This document shows, in pieces, positions 45,389-54,700 of a stretch of 64,000 nucleotides of DNA. The notes beneath the pieces were generated by a model, which had not been told where the DNA came from, searched no databases, and saw only the letters and a list, made by a program, of their open reading frames with translations. Location of the stretch: positions 1-64,000 of the forward strand of contig JADJVA010000006.1 of assembly GCA_016716765.1 (NCBI GenBank), in the 5' to 3' direction. This stretch comes from Bdellovibrionales bacterium (GTDB taxonomy: Bacteria; Bdellovibrionota; Bdellovibrionia; Bdellovibrionales; UBA1609). The position numbers were made by a program, and so were the translations under genes. Position 1 is the stretch's first letter, and each line of letters opens with the position of its first letter.

Positions 45389-46867
45389 TTAAGGTTCCTT
45401 GTTGTTATGTAGATAAATTAAATTGGGATCTCGTTCAGGTTTAATGATGCGTGGTCTTGTACCTCCTACTTTGTGATGGAGAGCCGAAGCTCTGATGAAA
45501 TTGAACTGGGTTTTATTGAAAATAAGGGCTTGTGTCGCCGCGTACTCGAGATCAGCCTTTGAGACTTCATTTTTGTGAACTAACCTGAGGATGCCCTGAG
45601 CCCTTCTGAGAGACTTGAGGGGATAAGGATCACGGAAGACTTTTTGAAAGAGTTCAAAAGTTTTGGATCCGATATTTTGCGCTTGCCTGAGAGCCGAGGC
45701 CACTTCGAATCGGGCGGTGGCGACTTGGTGTTCTGGGTAGTGGGCGTCGATGGTGGAGGCCCTGTCTGGGGATTTTACTTTTGCGTGGATTGCGATTGAA
45801 TCTGAATCCGCAGTAAATATCTCGACGGTATTTATTTTGATTCGGGCTTTGACCGTGGTGCCGACAAACTGATGCGGGACGGAGTAGAATTTGGAATCGA
45901 CTTGAATATGGCAATCTGGATGAACCTTACAGGTCTTCCAGACGGAGAGTTCAAATGAATTGGGGTTTACAGTTTGCAAAAGAGGTCTTTCATTTTCGAA
46001 TCTATCCTCTCTTGAAATTCCATCATGATCCTTCATGGGTGCAGAGTTGAGTTCGTTGAGATATTTTTGAAATCTTTGATTGAGATCAAATATTGAATAA
46101 AAGATTTGATCTCTGACTTCGTTGAAGAATTGTTTTTGTATAATGCCGATTGCGCCTTCCACCGCGGCTTTATCTTTGGGCCGTCGAGGCCTTGCTGGGA
46201 GGACGGCAAATCCATGATGGTTGCTGAACTCAATGAAGGACTGGTTGGTGTCGGGATCATAGATATGGGCTCTTGTGACGCCGGGCTTAAGATTGTCAAC
46301 GACTGCGTACTTTGGGGTGCCACCGAGTTTGATGAATGAGTTTTCAATGGCTCTGAAGAACTCAGGTTGCTTTTGTCCGAAGGTAAACTCACCGACGGTG
46401 TATGAACTCCATGGCAAGGTTCCGACGAAGAGTTGAGTTTTAATCTTAGCTTGAGTCCTTGGATCAGTGATTGAAATCCCATCTGAAAAATCGAAGAAGA
46501 TTTTTTCGCCGGGATTGTGTTGAAGTCTGATTGTCACCTGCGGTTTTTTTGGGAATCGCCGTCTGAAACGATGATAGAAAATCATATAGGTCATGACTTC
46601 GATGGCGTGTTCTTTGTGAAGAATTTTAAGAGGGACACCTTTGTTGAACTCGGTCGCGATAAATTCCCAGTTGATTGGGACAGGCTGGCTCTGTGCGAAA
46701 CCCACTACCGAGGGGACTGATGATGGTGGACCTGAGTCTCTGATGCAAGCTCTGACGGTATTCCTGGCGATCTTAAGGGCCTGCGCAATCTTGCGGATGC
46801 TGCGGCCTTGAGTGTGAAGTTCTAAAATTTGATTTTGCATGGCAACTGAAGTTCTCCGTTGAGTCAT
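45389..46867 (-). CDS. istA: IS21 transposase IstA
   Basis: 492 residues, intact. The ATG at 46867 has AAAGGAGGGTTCC directly upstream. N-terminal helix-turn-helix (HTQGRSIRKIAQALKIARNT), then the DDE core: KIFFDFSDGISITD (first D), KYAVVDNLKPGV (second D) and ARPRRPKDKAAVEGAIGIIQ (E). C-terminal beta-domain with HQFVGTTVKARI. Slightly overlapping gap of two bases to istB. Catalyses cut-and-paste of the element with IstB. Confidence 0.93.
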   Translation of the reverse strand: MTQRRTSVAMQNQILELHTQGRSIRKIAQALKIARNTVRACIRDSGPPSSVPSVVGFAQSQPVPINWEFIATEFNKGVPLKILHKEHAIEVMTYMIFYHRFRRRFPKKPQVTIRLQHNPGEKIFFDFSDGISITDPRTQAKIKTQLFVGTLPWSSYTVGEFTFGQKQPEFFRAIENSFIKLGGTPKYAVVDNLKPGVTRAHIYDPDTNQSFIEFSNHHGFAVLPARPRRPKDKAAVEGAIGIIQKQFFNEVRDQIFYSIFDLNQRFQKYLNELNSAPMKDHDGISREDRFENERPLLQTVNPNSFELSVWKTCKVHPDCHIQVDSKFYSVPHQFVGTTVKARIKINTVEIFTADSDSIAIHAKVKSPDRASTIDAHYPEHQVATARFEVASALRQAQNIGSKTFELFQKVFRDPYPLKSLRRAQGILRLVHKNEVSKADLEYAATQALIFNKTQFNFIRASALHHKVGGTRPRIIKPERDPNLIYLHNNKEP

Positions 46868-47454
46868 GGAACCCTCCTTTTGTTTAAGGATAGGTGCCAC
46901 GGGATTGAAGATTTAGTCGCTGCCTGGATTTATGACTCAGTGCTCAAGTCGAATATAGGTGGGTCAATTCCCCGAAACGCCTGGGTCAGCTCATCCGAAT
47001 TGGGTGGGTCAGCTTCTTTGAATTGGGTGGGTCAACTCAAGCCGAATCGGCCAAGGGCGTTCTTTTATCGACATTCGACCCAAAGCGGCCAAAGAAAAAG
47101 GCCATTTTTGTCATTACGACCGATGGGAGACTTCTTTTGAATGTTAGCCCTGAACCAGGAAAGTTTCAGCATTCCTCATTAGTAAATGGAGGTCCAGTTC
47201 GCTACGCAGGAGAAATGACAATTAAGGATGGTGATATCATGAGGATTACCAATCGGAGCGGTCACTATCACCCAAATCCAGACGCAGGGCTTTTGAAGAA
47301 ATATTTTAAAGACGGCTTAGGGATTGAGTTGACCGATCAGCAGATTGATTTACTTCCTCGGTCTTTCGGGCAGAAACCCCAATGAGCGCCTTAAACACTT
47401 TGGATAGAATAATATAGGGAAGAAGACAAATAGGAAGTTTCTCCACTTTTAGGC

Positions 47455-48486
47455 TCAATCATTGTTTTCAAAATTTGGGCTAACGAGATGAATTTTCCGT
47501 GTCTTTAGATCATAGCGAAGCATGGCGACACATTTTGAAGTCGTGCAGACTCTTCCTTTTGGTGGAAGATTTCCCACAGCAATTGTCTCAGTATCTCCTA
47601 ATCTTGTTGTTAGATTTAGAGCGTAATGGGAGTGCCCATGGAAGTGAAACCTGGGTTTTAGAGTCAAGATGAGATTTTCAATCCAAGAATGACCTTTGAC
47701 TTCAAAGGTCGGACCTTGGTGAGTGAGGAGAATGGTACTTTGTGTCTGTTCGAGATACAGATTATCTTTGCCATGATGAGGACGAGCTCCAGATTCTCTG
47801 TTTTTCACTCGCAGTTCGCTTTCTGCTTGGGCCATCCTGGAACCCGTTGTTTGACCAAAGCTATCGGTTTCGTTAATTCCGCCTGCGGCTCCAACGTAAA
47901 TTCTTTCACCAGAGATAAGCTCAAGCTCTTGCATGACCCCATCTGGAAGGATGAAAAAATGGTCTGCAAAAGACGAGACTCTCGAAGTATAAAGAAATTC
48001 ATCAAGGTAAAAATCATGATTGCCACGGACGACAAAAATATTGCCTTCGATCCGATTGAGTTCATATGAAGTTCCAAAGTATTTATTAAAAATACGATTG
48101 TCTCCAAGAAAAAATTCATTTATCTCGGTTCCATTTTTTTGATGCCATCGTGGATATCGAATGGGGTCCTGATTAATCCCAAGATCACCCAGCTGAAAAA
48201 TAATTGGAAATTTGACCTTATATTCAATCTGTAGTTGCGAGATGAGTGACAGAAAACGATCGAGTTCTCCGTGAACGTCTCCAATGAGAGGGATATAGAT
48301 GGAGTCGTTTAGAATAAACTTTTGATCTCTAGGCAAAAATTTATTTTCTGTTCTTCGTTGAAAGGGTCTCCTCAGTTTTTCCCAGAGCTGCGGTAGGCAA
48401 CCACGCTCGTCGGCACTCGCAAAATGAGAACAGGTAGGGTGAGTGAAAAGTAAAATAAAAGCTATTGATCGAAATATGCTAGACAT
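47455..48486 (-). CDS. Secreted calcineurin-like metallophosphoesterase
   Basis: 343 residues with signal peptide (FRSIAFILLFTHPTCSHFAS). All family motifs are present: PLIGDVHGELDRFL (D-x-H), FQLGDLGINQ, VVRGNHDFYLDE, TILLTHQGPTF and FHFHGHSHYAL. The second ATG (48486) is preferred because the signal peptide begins there. Acts in the periplasm on a phosphoester or nucleotide substrate that cannot be named from sequence. Confidence 0.88.
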   Translation of the reverse strand: MSSIFRSIAFILLFTHPTCSHFASADERGCLPQLWEKLRRPFQRRTENKFLPRDQKFILNDSIYIPLIGDVHGELDRFLSLISQLQIEYKVKFPIIFQLGDLGINQDPIRYPRWHQKNGTEINEFFLGDNRIFNKYFGTSYELNRIEGNIFVVRGNHDFYLDEFLYTSRVSSFADHFFILPDGVMQELELISGERIYVGAAGGINETDSFGQTTGSRMAQAESELRVKNRESGARPHHGKDNLYLEQTQSTILLTHQGPTFEVKGHSWIENLILTLKPRFHFHGHSHYALNLTTRLGDTETIAVGNLPPKGRVCTTSKCVAMLRYDLKTRKIHLVSPNFENND

Positions 48487-48581
48487 AGAAACAAGCCATA
48501 TCATGGTCTAAATTTAAAATCAGGTATTCTGAAAAACATTTACGGTTGAACATACCTTGTCCATCTTTGGATCTGGACGAT

Positions 48582-48607
48582 GTTGAGGAGATCTTTGGCT
48601 CCTCAAC
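48582..48607 (-). terminator. Perfect 9-bp hairpin between secreted-protein genes
   Basis: GTTGAGGAG (48582-48590), loop ATCTTTGG, CTCCTCAAC (48599-48607). It lies downstream of the small secreted protein gene and upstream of the phosphoesterase, both on the minus strand. No T-tract follows in either direction, so it may be a 3'-end stabiliser or weak terminator. Confidence 0.45.
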
Positions 48608-48671
48608 AAATAGACAAGATAGTTGATGGTATTAGCCAGAGGAATCTGAATTTATCTATTTCGACTCCCCT

Positions 48672-49049
48672 TCAAGGTCGGTTTTCCCTGAAGCATCTAG
48701 GAAAGATGCCTTTAGACAATGTGTAGACGCTCTCACCAGAGGGTGACCAGCTTTCAATCTTTTTGATGTTAAATTCTTCTTGGCAGCGAGTTTCTCCCGT
48801 CCTGTATCGGACCGAAACTTTTGCAGTATAGGTCATTTCCTCTGGACACATGGGTGTGGGTTTACTCTCGTGGTAAGAGAACTCCGTTGTTACGGCAGAG
48901 ATCTTTGTGACCCCTTTTAATCCAGCTGTGACAACGGTTTCGAGCTCTTTTTTCATTGCGGCTTGATCGATTGTATAAGAGCAGGCATCTGCTGCATGTG
49001 ATCTAAGAATCACACCTAGGCTTAGTATAGCTAGAATTTTTGTCATCAT
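48672..49049 (-). CDS. Small secreted hypothetical protein
   Basis: 125 residues with a signal peptide (MTKILAILSLGVILRSHAA) and four cysteines in the mature part (DACSYT, TPMCPEE, ETRCQEE, FPRCFRE) likely forming two disulfides. GGAGGGGATG-type Shine-Dalgarno overlaps the first ATG, so the second ATG (49046) is an alternative. No family recognised. Confidence 0.6.
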   Translation of the reverse strand: MMTKILAILSLGVILRSHAADACSYTIDQAAMKKELETVVTAGLKGVTKISAVTTEFSYHESKPTPMCPEEMTYTAKVSVRYRTGETRCQEEFNIKKIESWSPSGESVYTLSKGIFPRCFRENRP

Positions 49050-49204
49050 CCCCTCCTAAAAAATAAACGGTTTAGATTTCAAAGTCTTCTGCACAAGAAT
49101 GTTAGGATATGCTTGTGCAGAGTAAACAGAAACAGGCGATTTGAAAAAAATATACAATTGGCGGTCTTCGTAAAAAGAGCGAGATCTAAAAAGAAATTTA
49201 GGGG

Positions 49205-49449
49205 GCCAATATCTTGCGAGTTGGGTTCCTTCGGTGGAATTGCCACGGACGGTTCATCAAACATATTATTCCTCCGTTTTCGCCATTTCCCATCGAGTCG
49301 CAGAAGAAATTCGAGAAATGGTTTTGAGGAGCCTAACGGATTTTCGAGAAAAAATGGTTTCAGCTCCTTCAGAGCAACTTTTTGTTTTGTGCTTGGGCGA
49401 CTACCCTCTTAATCGTTCTCAAGATGGTCATGAGTATAAAAAATTTTGA
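49205..49449 (+). pseudogene. C-terminal relic of a TIGR02147-like protein
   Basis: Reads VELPRTVHQTYYSSVFAISH, then RVAEEIREMVLRSLTDFREK and SEQLFVLCLGDYPLN. The AIS..VAEEIREMV..LTDFREK...LFVLCLGDYPL pattern matches, from memory, the C-terminal helical pair of TIGR02147 family proteins, which are common in Bdellovibrio-like and Fibrobacter genomes. No N-terminal part is present upstream, so this is a truncated relic. Confidence 0.45.
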
Positions 49450-49596
49450 TCGGAAATTCGCCGTTCATGACGATCAGGGATCCATTTGGAATAACGATAG
49501 GCAGGCCCTCGCTCTCATCAAACAAGAGGAGGGGCCTATCCATGACTTCGACGGCAATGAGTTGAGGTGAATCAAGCCAGTTAGGGAAACGGCTCT

Positions 49597-50010
49597 TTAT
49601 TGCATTTGTGGCCCAATTCCGCTGTCATTTTGTACAAATATCCTGTGGTTATTTAATCGGCCAAGATAAAGACTGCCAGGGTTTATCCTCTTGAGGATTT
49701 CTTGATTATTAAATTCTCCCCTTTTGATTTTCCCACCCCAGGTAGCATTTGAAATATCCCTAACTAGTTGCCACAACTGGGGAAAATCCATTTCAGTTGA
49801 GATCAAGGGTGAAAGGTATTCGCGGATGAGCTGGACGAGAGGTGTGAACTTATCGAAGGTAAGATATCTTGGGCATGCCTTGGTGGCTTGGGGGCCATGA
49901 TCTCGATCTTTGTCTGTTTCAGTTACGGCCAAAGATGAAGTCGAAAGGAGCATCAAAAACAAAATCGAAAGCAAACGACGGGGCAGGAGGTATCTTTCAG
50001 AAGGGGGCAT
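49597..50010 (-). CDS. Small secreted hypothetical protein
   Basis: 137 residues from the ATG at 50010, with signal peptide PRRLLSILFLMLLSTSSLAV. The mature part (FDKFTPLVQLIREYLSPLIS, FPQLWQLVRDISNATWGGKI) is helical with a single Cys. No family recognised. Confidence 0.55.
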   Translation of the reverse strand: MPPSERYLLPRRLLSILFLMLLSTSSLAVTETDKDRDHGPQATKACPRYLTFDKFTPLVQLIREYLSPLISTEMDFPQLWQLVRDISNATWGGKIKRGEFNNQEILKRINPGSLYLGRLNNHRIFVQNDSGIGPQMQ

Positions 50011-50278
50011 GAATGCTTGATTCACCATAGACTGAGGATACCCTGCAACAAGTCGGCCAACGGTGCCGTGCGCATTGCCTATTGGCCGGGATGTACCGTG
50101 TCATTTTTGATAGACAGGAATCCGGAGGCTGAGTCGGCCAGCCCGAGAGACTGAAAAGAGACTGACAATTTAGGACACTAACTTAAAAAAATCGTCATGC
50201 GCTTCTCTCAATCATACTCATACTAGCGGTGTGGGTGGTGTGTGTTCTTAATTGAAGGCGTTTAAAGGGAGGTTTTAA

Positions 50279-50677
50279 ATGAAGAAAACTGTGACAGTGG
50301 GAGATTACATGACTCGTGTCCCAAAATCGGTTGGGTTTGATCAGTCGGTCGCGAAGGCACAAAGCGTTATGAGGGATTTGCGAGTCAGGCACCTTCCAGT
50401 TTTGAAGGGTGGGAAATTAGTCGGTGTTTTAACAGATCGAGACGTCAACCTGGTTCTTGGGTTTGCCGATGTTGATCCTGAGGTTTTGACCGTGGATGAG
50501 GCCTACACGCCTGAGCCCTATTTTACGGCTCCTGATGCAGCCCTGACGGAAGTCGCGGCCTGTATGGCGGAGGGCAAGTATGGCTGTGCTATCGTGCTTG
50601 AAAAAGGTAAACTGGTAGGGATTTTCACTGAGGTGGATGCCTATCGGGTTCTCTCGGAAGTCTTAAAAAGAGAATAG
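50279..50677 (+). CDS. CBS-domain pair protein
   Basis: 132 residues comprising two CBS repeats: MTRVPKSVGFDQSVAKAQSV then VRHLPVLKGGKLVGVLTDRD, and AALTEVAACMAEGKYGCAIV then EKGKLVGIFTEVDAYRVLSE. A stand-alone CBS pair binds adenosine nucleotides and regulates a partner. GGGAGG precedes the ATG. The next gene, 28 bases downstream, encodes a membrane protein and may be its partner. Confidence 0.93.
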   Translation: MKKTVTVGDYMTRVPKSVGFDQSVAKAQSVMRDLRVRHLPVLKGGKLVGVLTDRDVNLVLGFADVDPEVLTVDEAYTPEPYFTAPDAALTEVAACMAEGKYGCAIVLEKGKLVGIFTEVDAYRVLSEVLKRE

Positions 50678-50705
50678 TCAGATTGAGTGAGGTTAAAATA
50701 ATTGC

Positions 50706-51332
50706 ATGAAGGAACGATCCAGTTCTGGTCAAAGTAAAGATCACGGTGATCGGCGTATCCGAAAACTACGCAGGCGTGACAGTCAGTTGAGGTACCGGGT
50801 TGAGAGCGGAAAAGTTGTCATTGATCTTCAGGTGAGGAGCCTAAATCAGCTTTTTGATTCCCGGGACCCTTCTCCTTTTAGGGAGAGAGATTTGGACGAA
50901 AAGGCCGTGGAGTACATGGTGAGCGCAGCAGAAGAAATTGGGGTAAAGGAACCGCTGAAAATTGTGATTCATTACTCGAAGCAAATCGACGGGGAGTTGA
51001 GAGTTGATTCGGTGCCCAGTGCTATTCACAGTTTTTTTGAATACGAAGCCGACATATTACGTCGAAGAGTTGCTTTGTTTTTTCAGAACGGGCGGGTTTC
51101 GTTGGGGGTTGGTTTTTTAAGCCTCTTCGTGTTGCTGGGTTTGGCCGAATCCGTTGCAAACTCAAATATTCCGCTGGGGAATATTTTGCGGGAAGGATTT
51201 ATGATAACGGGATGGGTCGCGTTGTGGACGCCCCTGAACACCTTTTTGTATGGCTGGTGGCCCATCAAGCAAAAGGAGAGGTGCTATGAAAAACTCTCTA
51301 GAACTGAAGTCGTGTTAGTTTGCGAAGCATAG
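50706..51332 (+). CDS. Membrane protein with two transmembrane helices
   Basis: 208 residues. A very basic N-terminus (GDRRIRKLRRRDSQLRYRVE), a soluble domain (about 30-135) and two hydrophobic helices (VGFLSLFVLLGLAESVA, EGFMITGWVALWTPLNTFLY). Ends with a short tail. No family recognised. Likely co-transcribed with the CBS protein and close to ftsH. Confidence 0.65.
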   Translation: MKERSSSGQSKDHGDRRIRKLRRRDSQLRYRVESGKVVIDLQVRSLNQLFDSRDPSPFRERDLDEKAVEYMVSAAEEIGVKEPLKIVIHYSKQIDGELRVDSVPSAIHSFFEYEADILRRRVALFFQNGRVSLGVGFLSLFVLLGLAESVANSNIPLGNILREGFMITGWVALWTPLNTFLYGWWPIKQKERCYEKLSRTEVVLVCEA

Positions 51333-51426
51333 CTGAGCAGTGAATCAGACACAAATTTAAGAAGAAAATCAAAAGCGCAACAAAGAAAAATAGTTTTACT
51401 TGGGGAGAGATTGGAAAAATTCAGAG

Positions 51427-53286
51427 ATGAGCCAACCAGAAGCTAAAAATAAGATTCCACCACTTGGTTTCAACCCATTGATGTTGTGGGTGGGCCTCAT
51501 TATTTTTTTTATTGTGAGCTCCTATTACACCAATACAAGTCAAGATCTCAAGACCTACACGGAATTCATCGAGCTTGTTGAAAAAGACCAAGTCAAGGAA
51601 GTGGTCTTAGATGAAGAGCGGATTCTTGCAAAATTAAAGGATGAATCCAAGAACGTGATCGCTTATCGGGTCGAGGATGAGGGTCTGATTCCCCTTCTGA
51701 AATCCAAGGGAGTGAAACTCGAGGGGTCTCCGAAGGCAACGTTTTGGAGAAGCCTGGCTTTGTGGGTTTTTCCCGTTCTTCTTTTCTTTTTTCTATTTCG
51801 GAACATTTTTGCCGCCCAAGGAAGCCGTCTGATGAGTTTCAATAAATCCAAAGCAAAACTTTACATGGAAAAGGATATCAAGGCCTCCTTCGCAGATGTG
51901 GCTGGAGTTGACGAGGCAAAAGAGGAATTGATGGAGGTCGTTAATTTTTTAAAGGATCCAAAAAAATATTCGAGATTGGGCGGGAGAGCTCCAAAAGGGG
52001 TTTTGCTGGTGGGTCCTCCAGGTACAGGAAAGACCCTCATGGCCAGGGCTGTTGCGGGAGAAGCGAGCGTACCATTTTTCTCTATCAATGGATCTGAGTT
52101 TGTCGAGCTGTTTGTGGGGATGGGAGCTTCTAGAGTCAGAGATTTGTTTGATCAGGCTCGGAAGAACTCTCCCTGTATCATTTTTATTGATGAGCTGGAT
52201 GCCTTAGGAAAAGCAAGAGCACTTGGCGGTTTTGCTGGTGCAAATGATGAAAAGGAGCAGACTCTGAATCAACTCTTGGCGGAGCTAGATGGCTTTGATT
52301 CGACAATAGGAGTGATTCTTTTGGCCGCAACCAACAGACCAGAAGTCCTCGATCCAGCACTCCTAAGAGCTGGGAGATTTGATCGACAGGTTCTTTTGGA
52401 TAATCCCGACCAGAGGGGACGTCTTCAAATCTTAAATATTCACGCCAAAAACATCAAGCTTGAAGAGGGACTCAAGCTTGAAGAGGTGGCCTCAATGACT
52501 CCGGGTTTTTCTGGTGCAGATTTGGCCAATCTCGTCAATGAGGCGGCCCTCATTGCGACTCGACGAAATGCCGAAGGTGTTCAATTGCAGGATTTTGTGC
52601 AGGCGATGGAGAGGATTGTGGCTGGCCTCGAACGCAAACAAAGATTGATGAACAAGGATGAGAAGAAAAGAGTGGCCTACCATGAAATGGGTCATGCAAC
52701 AGTCGCCATGGCCCTGCAATTTCTTGATCGGGTTCAGAAAGTGAGTATCATTCCTCGTGGTATTGGGGCACTGGGCTACACGCTCCAGAGGCCTTTGGAA
52801 GATCGGTATTTGATGACAAAAGAGGAGTTAAAGCGAAAGATCTCCGTTTTGCTCGCCGGTCGCCTTGCTGAAGAAAGATACTGTGGAGATATATCGACGG
52901 GGGCGGGTGATGATCTGGTCAAGGCGACCAATATTGCGCGTGCCATGGTGACTCAATATGGAATGGGGCAAGTTCTGGGTCTCATGAGTGGCGAAGAAAG
53001 TGGTTCATCACGATACTTGCAAGGGCCGGCCTATCAAAATCGAGGGATTCGGAGTTGGAGTGACAGCACAGAAGAGAAGATCGATTTGGAAGTGAAATCA
53101 CTCTTGGATGAATGTCGAGTGAACGCAGAAAGTGTGCTCAATGCCAACGTCCAGTTTGTTGAAATCTGCGTCAACGAACTGATGCAAAAAGAGACTCTCG
53201 ATGCAACTGAGCTTGCTCGTCTTTGGAAGGCCCATAAAGGGGTCTCGGAGAAGACAAGCTCTCCTTCAATTTTGCCCAAAATCTAA
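51427..53286 (+). CDS. ftsH: FtsH ATP-dependent zinc metalloprotease
   Basis: 619 residues. Two transmembrane helices (LMLWVGLIIFFIVSSYY; SLALWVFPVLLFFFLFRNIF) flank a periplasmic domain. AAA+ module: Walker A LLVGPPGTGKTLMARAVAGE, pore loop around VELFVGMGASRVRDLF, Walker B CIIFIDELDALG, SRH with ATNRPEVLDPALLRAGRFDR. Protease: VAYHEMGHATVAMAL (HExxH) with the third ligand Asp in STGAGDDLVKATNIA. It degrades unneeded membrane and cytoplasmic proteins. ATG at 51427 chosen; a TTG at 51400 follows the clearer GGGGAG Shine-Dalgarno and is possible. Confidence 0.97.
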   Translation: MSQPEAKNKIPPLGFNPLMLWVGLIIFFIVSSYYTNTSQDLKTYTEFIELVEKDQVKEVVLDEERILAKLKDESKNVIAYRVEDEGLIPLLKSKGVKLEGSPKATFWRSLALWVFPVLLFFFLFRNIFAAQGSRLMSFNKSKAKLYMEKDIKASFADVAGVDEAKEELMEVVNFLKDPKKYSRLGGRAPKGVLLVGPPGTGKTLMARAVAGEASVPFFSINGSEFVELFVGMGASRVRDLFDQARKNSPCIIFIDELDALGKARALGGFAGANDEKEQTLNQLLAELDGFDSTIGVILLAATNRPEVLDPALLRAGRFDRQVLLDNPDQRGRLQILNIHAKNIKLEEGLKLEEVASMTPGFSGADLANLVNEAALIATRRNAEGVQLQDFVQAMERIVAGLERKQRLMNKDEKKRVAYHEMGHATVAMALQFLDRVQKVSIIPRGIGALGYTLQRPLEDRYLMTKEELKRKISVLLAGRLAEERYCGDISTGAGDDLVKATNIARAMVTQYGMGQVLGLMSGEESGSSRYLQGPAYQNRGIRSWSDSTEEKIDLEVKSLLDECRVNAESVLNANVQFVEICVNELMQKETLDATELARLWKAHKGVSEKTSSPSILPKI

Positions 53287-53289
53287 AAA

Positions 53290-54450
53290 CTAAAAAGCAC
53301 TATTCAAGGAGATGTCGACAAGGTTCACAGGGCGGCCCGGGTCACTCGCAAAACTACCCCGCTTTCCCTTCTCGCTTTCAGTCTGAGTCCATTGAGCTTT
53401 TGCGACCAGGGAGGGAGAAACAATATAATTGAGGCCCAGAATTTTTGAGGTCTGTTTTCCGTTTTTTATAAAAGGGTTGGTTGCTTCCAGCTCAGATTCT
53501 GCAGAATAAGTGAGATGAGTCAAAATTGACTTTTTCCCCCCCCAGTAATATCCCAGCGTCGCATAGTACGCGGCTATTTTTTCTAGGTCCGAAACGCTAT
53601 TCTTTTGTTGAACATACTCGCCAAGTGCCAAGACTCTCTCTCCATCCCAGCGAAATCCCATATTAGAAAAAGTGGCTCGGCCAAGATTCAAGGGAGTCAC
53701 TGAAGTCGTGCGCGCAGATAAGGTATCGTAAGGCGCAGGAAGACCGAGAAGGGTGTCTTTATTCGCGACAATCGAGGCATCCACGTGAGCCTGAAAATAG
53801 GCCACCCGAAAACTCAACTCATTGCGCTTTATAGTCAGTGTCGATCCAACTATGTCCCGGGCGTCCAATTCAAAAGTGGTGTCCTTATCTCTGCGAAGGT
53901 CGGAATTGGCACCTCCGCCAACCAGCTCAATTTGTAGATTTGTGGATTTTGGCAAGGTGAAAGAAAAGGAATGGCTCATTCCCACAAATGAGGAGAGTGG
54001 ATTCGTGTCGTACACTTCATTTGGGGGGCGGTTCCAAGGATAAAGAACACCAACGTCTAAGTGATCAGAAATCAGCCATGCGGGTAGCTTCTGTTTTCCA
54101 AGCCTCAGCGAGTAGATAGAACTGGGCTCCCAAGTTGCCAAAGCCCAATCCAACTCAGGTTCAAAGCTTCGGTCTCCACCAGTACCCCTAGCCACCAGCT
54201 GAAGAGTCGCTGTCCATGTCTCATCAATCGAAATTGTTCCGTTGAGTCCAGCTTTGCTATCGTTGTAAAGGTTGAGCTTGTCATTGAGGTAGCCCCCATA
54301 AAGTACATCCGAGTCAGATTGATTTACAGACAAGGTCCAAAAGCCTCCCCAGCGGATCATACTCTGTTCGGCATGCACCATTGAATTTTGAAACAAGAAC
54401 AGCCAAGAAAACAAAAAACACAATGCGAATGATTTCACAAGAGGCTCCAT
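53290..54450 (-). CDS. Porin-like outer-membrane protein
   Basis: 386 residues with a signal peptide (LCFLFSWLFLFQNSMVHA) and a beta-barrel pattern ending in Phe (DISLNSAF), as required by BamA recognition. Segments such as EPELDWALATWEPSSIYSLR, LGKQKLPAWLISDHLDVGVL and YYATLGYYWGGKKSILTHLT resemble the Bdellovibrio/Oprs-type porin or carbohydrate-selective porin style, but no exact family was recognised. Convergent with ftsH with only three bases between stops. Confidence 0.65.
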   Translation of the reverse strand: MEPLVKSFALCFLFSWLFLFQNSMVHAEQSMIRWGGFWTLSVNQSDSDVLYGGYLNDKLNLYNDSKAGLNGTISIDETWTATLQLVARGTGGDRSFEPELDWALATWEPSSIYSLRLGKQKLPAWLISDHLDVGVLYPWNRPPNEVYDTNPLSSFVGMSHSFSFTLPKSTNLQIELVGGGANSDLRRDKDTTFELDARDIVGSTLTIKRNELSFRVAYFQAHVDASIVANKDTLLGLPAPYDTLSARTTSVTPLNLGRATFSNMGFRWDGERVLALGEYVQQKNSVSDLEKIAAYYATLGYYWGGKKSILTHLTYSAESELEATNPFIKNGKQTSKILGLNYIVSPSLVAKAQWTQTESEKGKRGSFASDPGRPVNLVDISLNSAF

Positions 54451-54700
54451 ATTTTATAACTAAAATTCATTTATGCTCGGCCGACACAGCCCTCATGATT
54501 GCAAAGGAAATTTTATTGGTCAAATCTTAATAGTGAAATATATTTAGACCTTTTCTATAAAAAGAATTGATTTCGTAGCTCTATTTGCAGGTATAATTGA
54601 ATGGTATTTTGGGAATGGTATTTTGGAAATTCAGGGCTTTCTGTCGTTAGATTTTTTGTCTGATTGGGTTAGTTCGGAAAGTATTTTTTTGGGGTGGGAT

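Larger units (their letters stand above)
44562..47034 (-). mobile_element. IS21-family insertion sequence
   Basis: 2473 bp carrying istB and istA on the minus strand. Ends contain repeated TGACCCACCC units: TTGACCCACCC twice at the left (44565, 44585) and GGGTGGGTCA repeats at the right (46958, 47002, 47025), the multiple-end-repeat organisation of IS21. The flanking ACT (44559-44561 and 47035-47037) is the best visible target duplication, slightly shorter than the 4-8 bp usual for the family, so the exact ends may be off by a few bases. Confidence 0.9.
43011..47385 (+). pseudogene. Secreted protein gene split by an IS21-family element
   Basis: The left part (43011-44561) encodes 517 residues ending SEGCTIQT; the right part (47038-47385) continues QAESAKGVLLSTFDPKRPKK and ends near residue 633. 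Removing the IS and one ACT copy gives one frame. There is an N-terminal signal peptide (LFRVVLPIWIGLSAAAGG), a charged helical middle, and a hydrophobic stretch (AAGAVVTGCVAAGFFSAGIA). The C-terminal piece KFQHSSLVNGGPVRYAGEMT then MRITNRSGHYHPNP resembles an AGE/SGHYxP domain I associate with effector- or toxin-like proteins, from memory only. The interrupted gene is likely non-functional. Confidence 0.8.
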
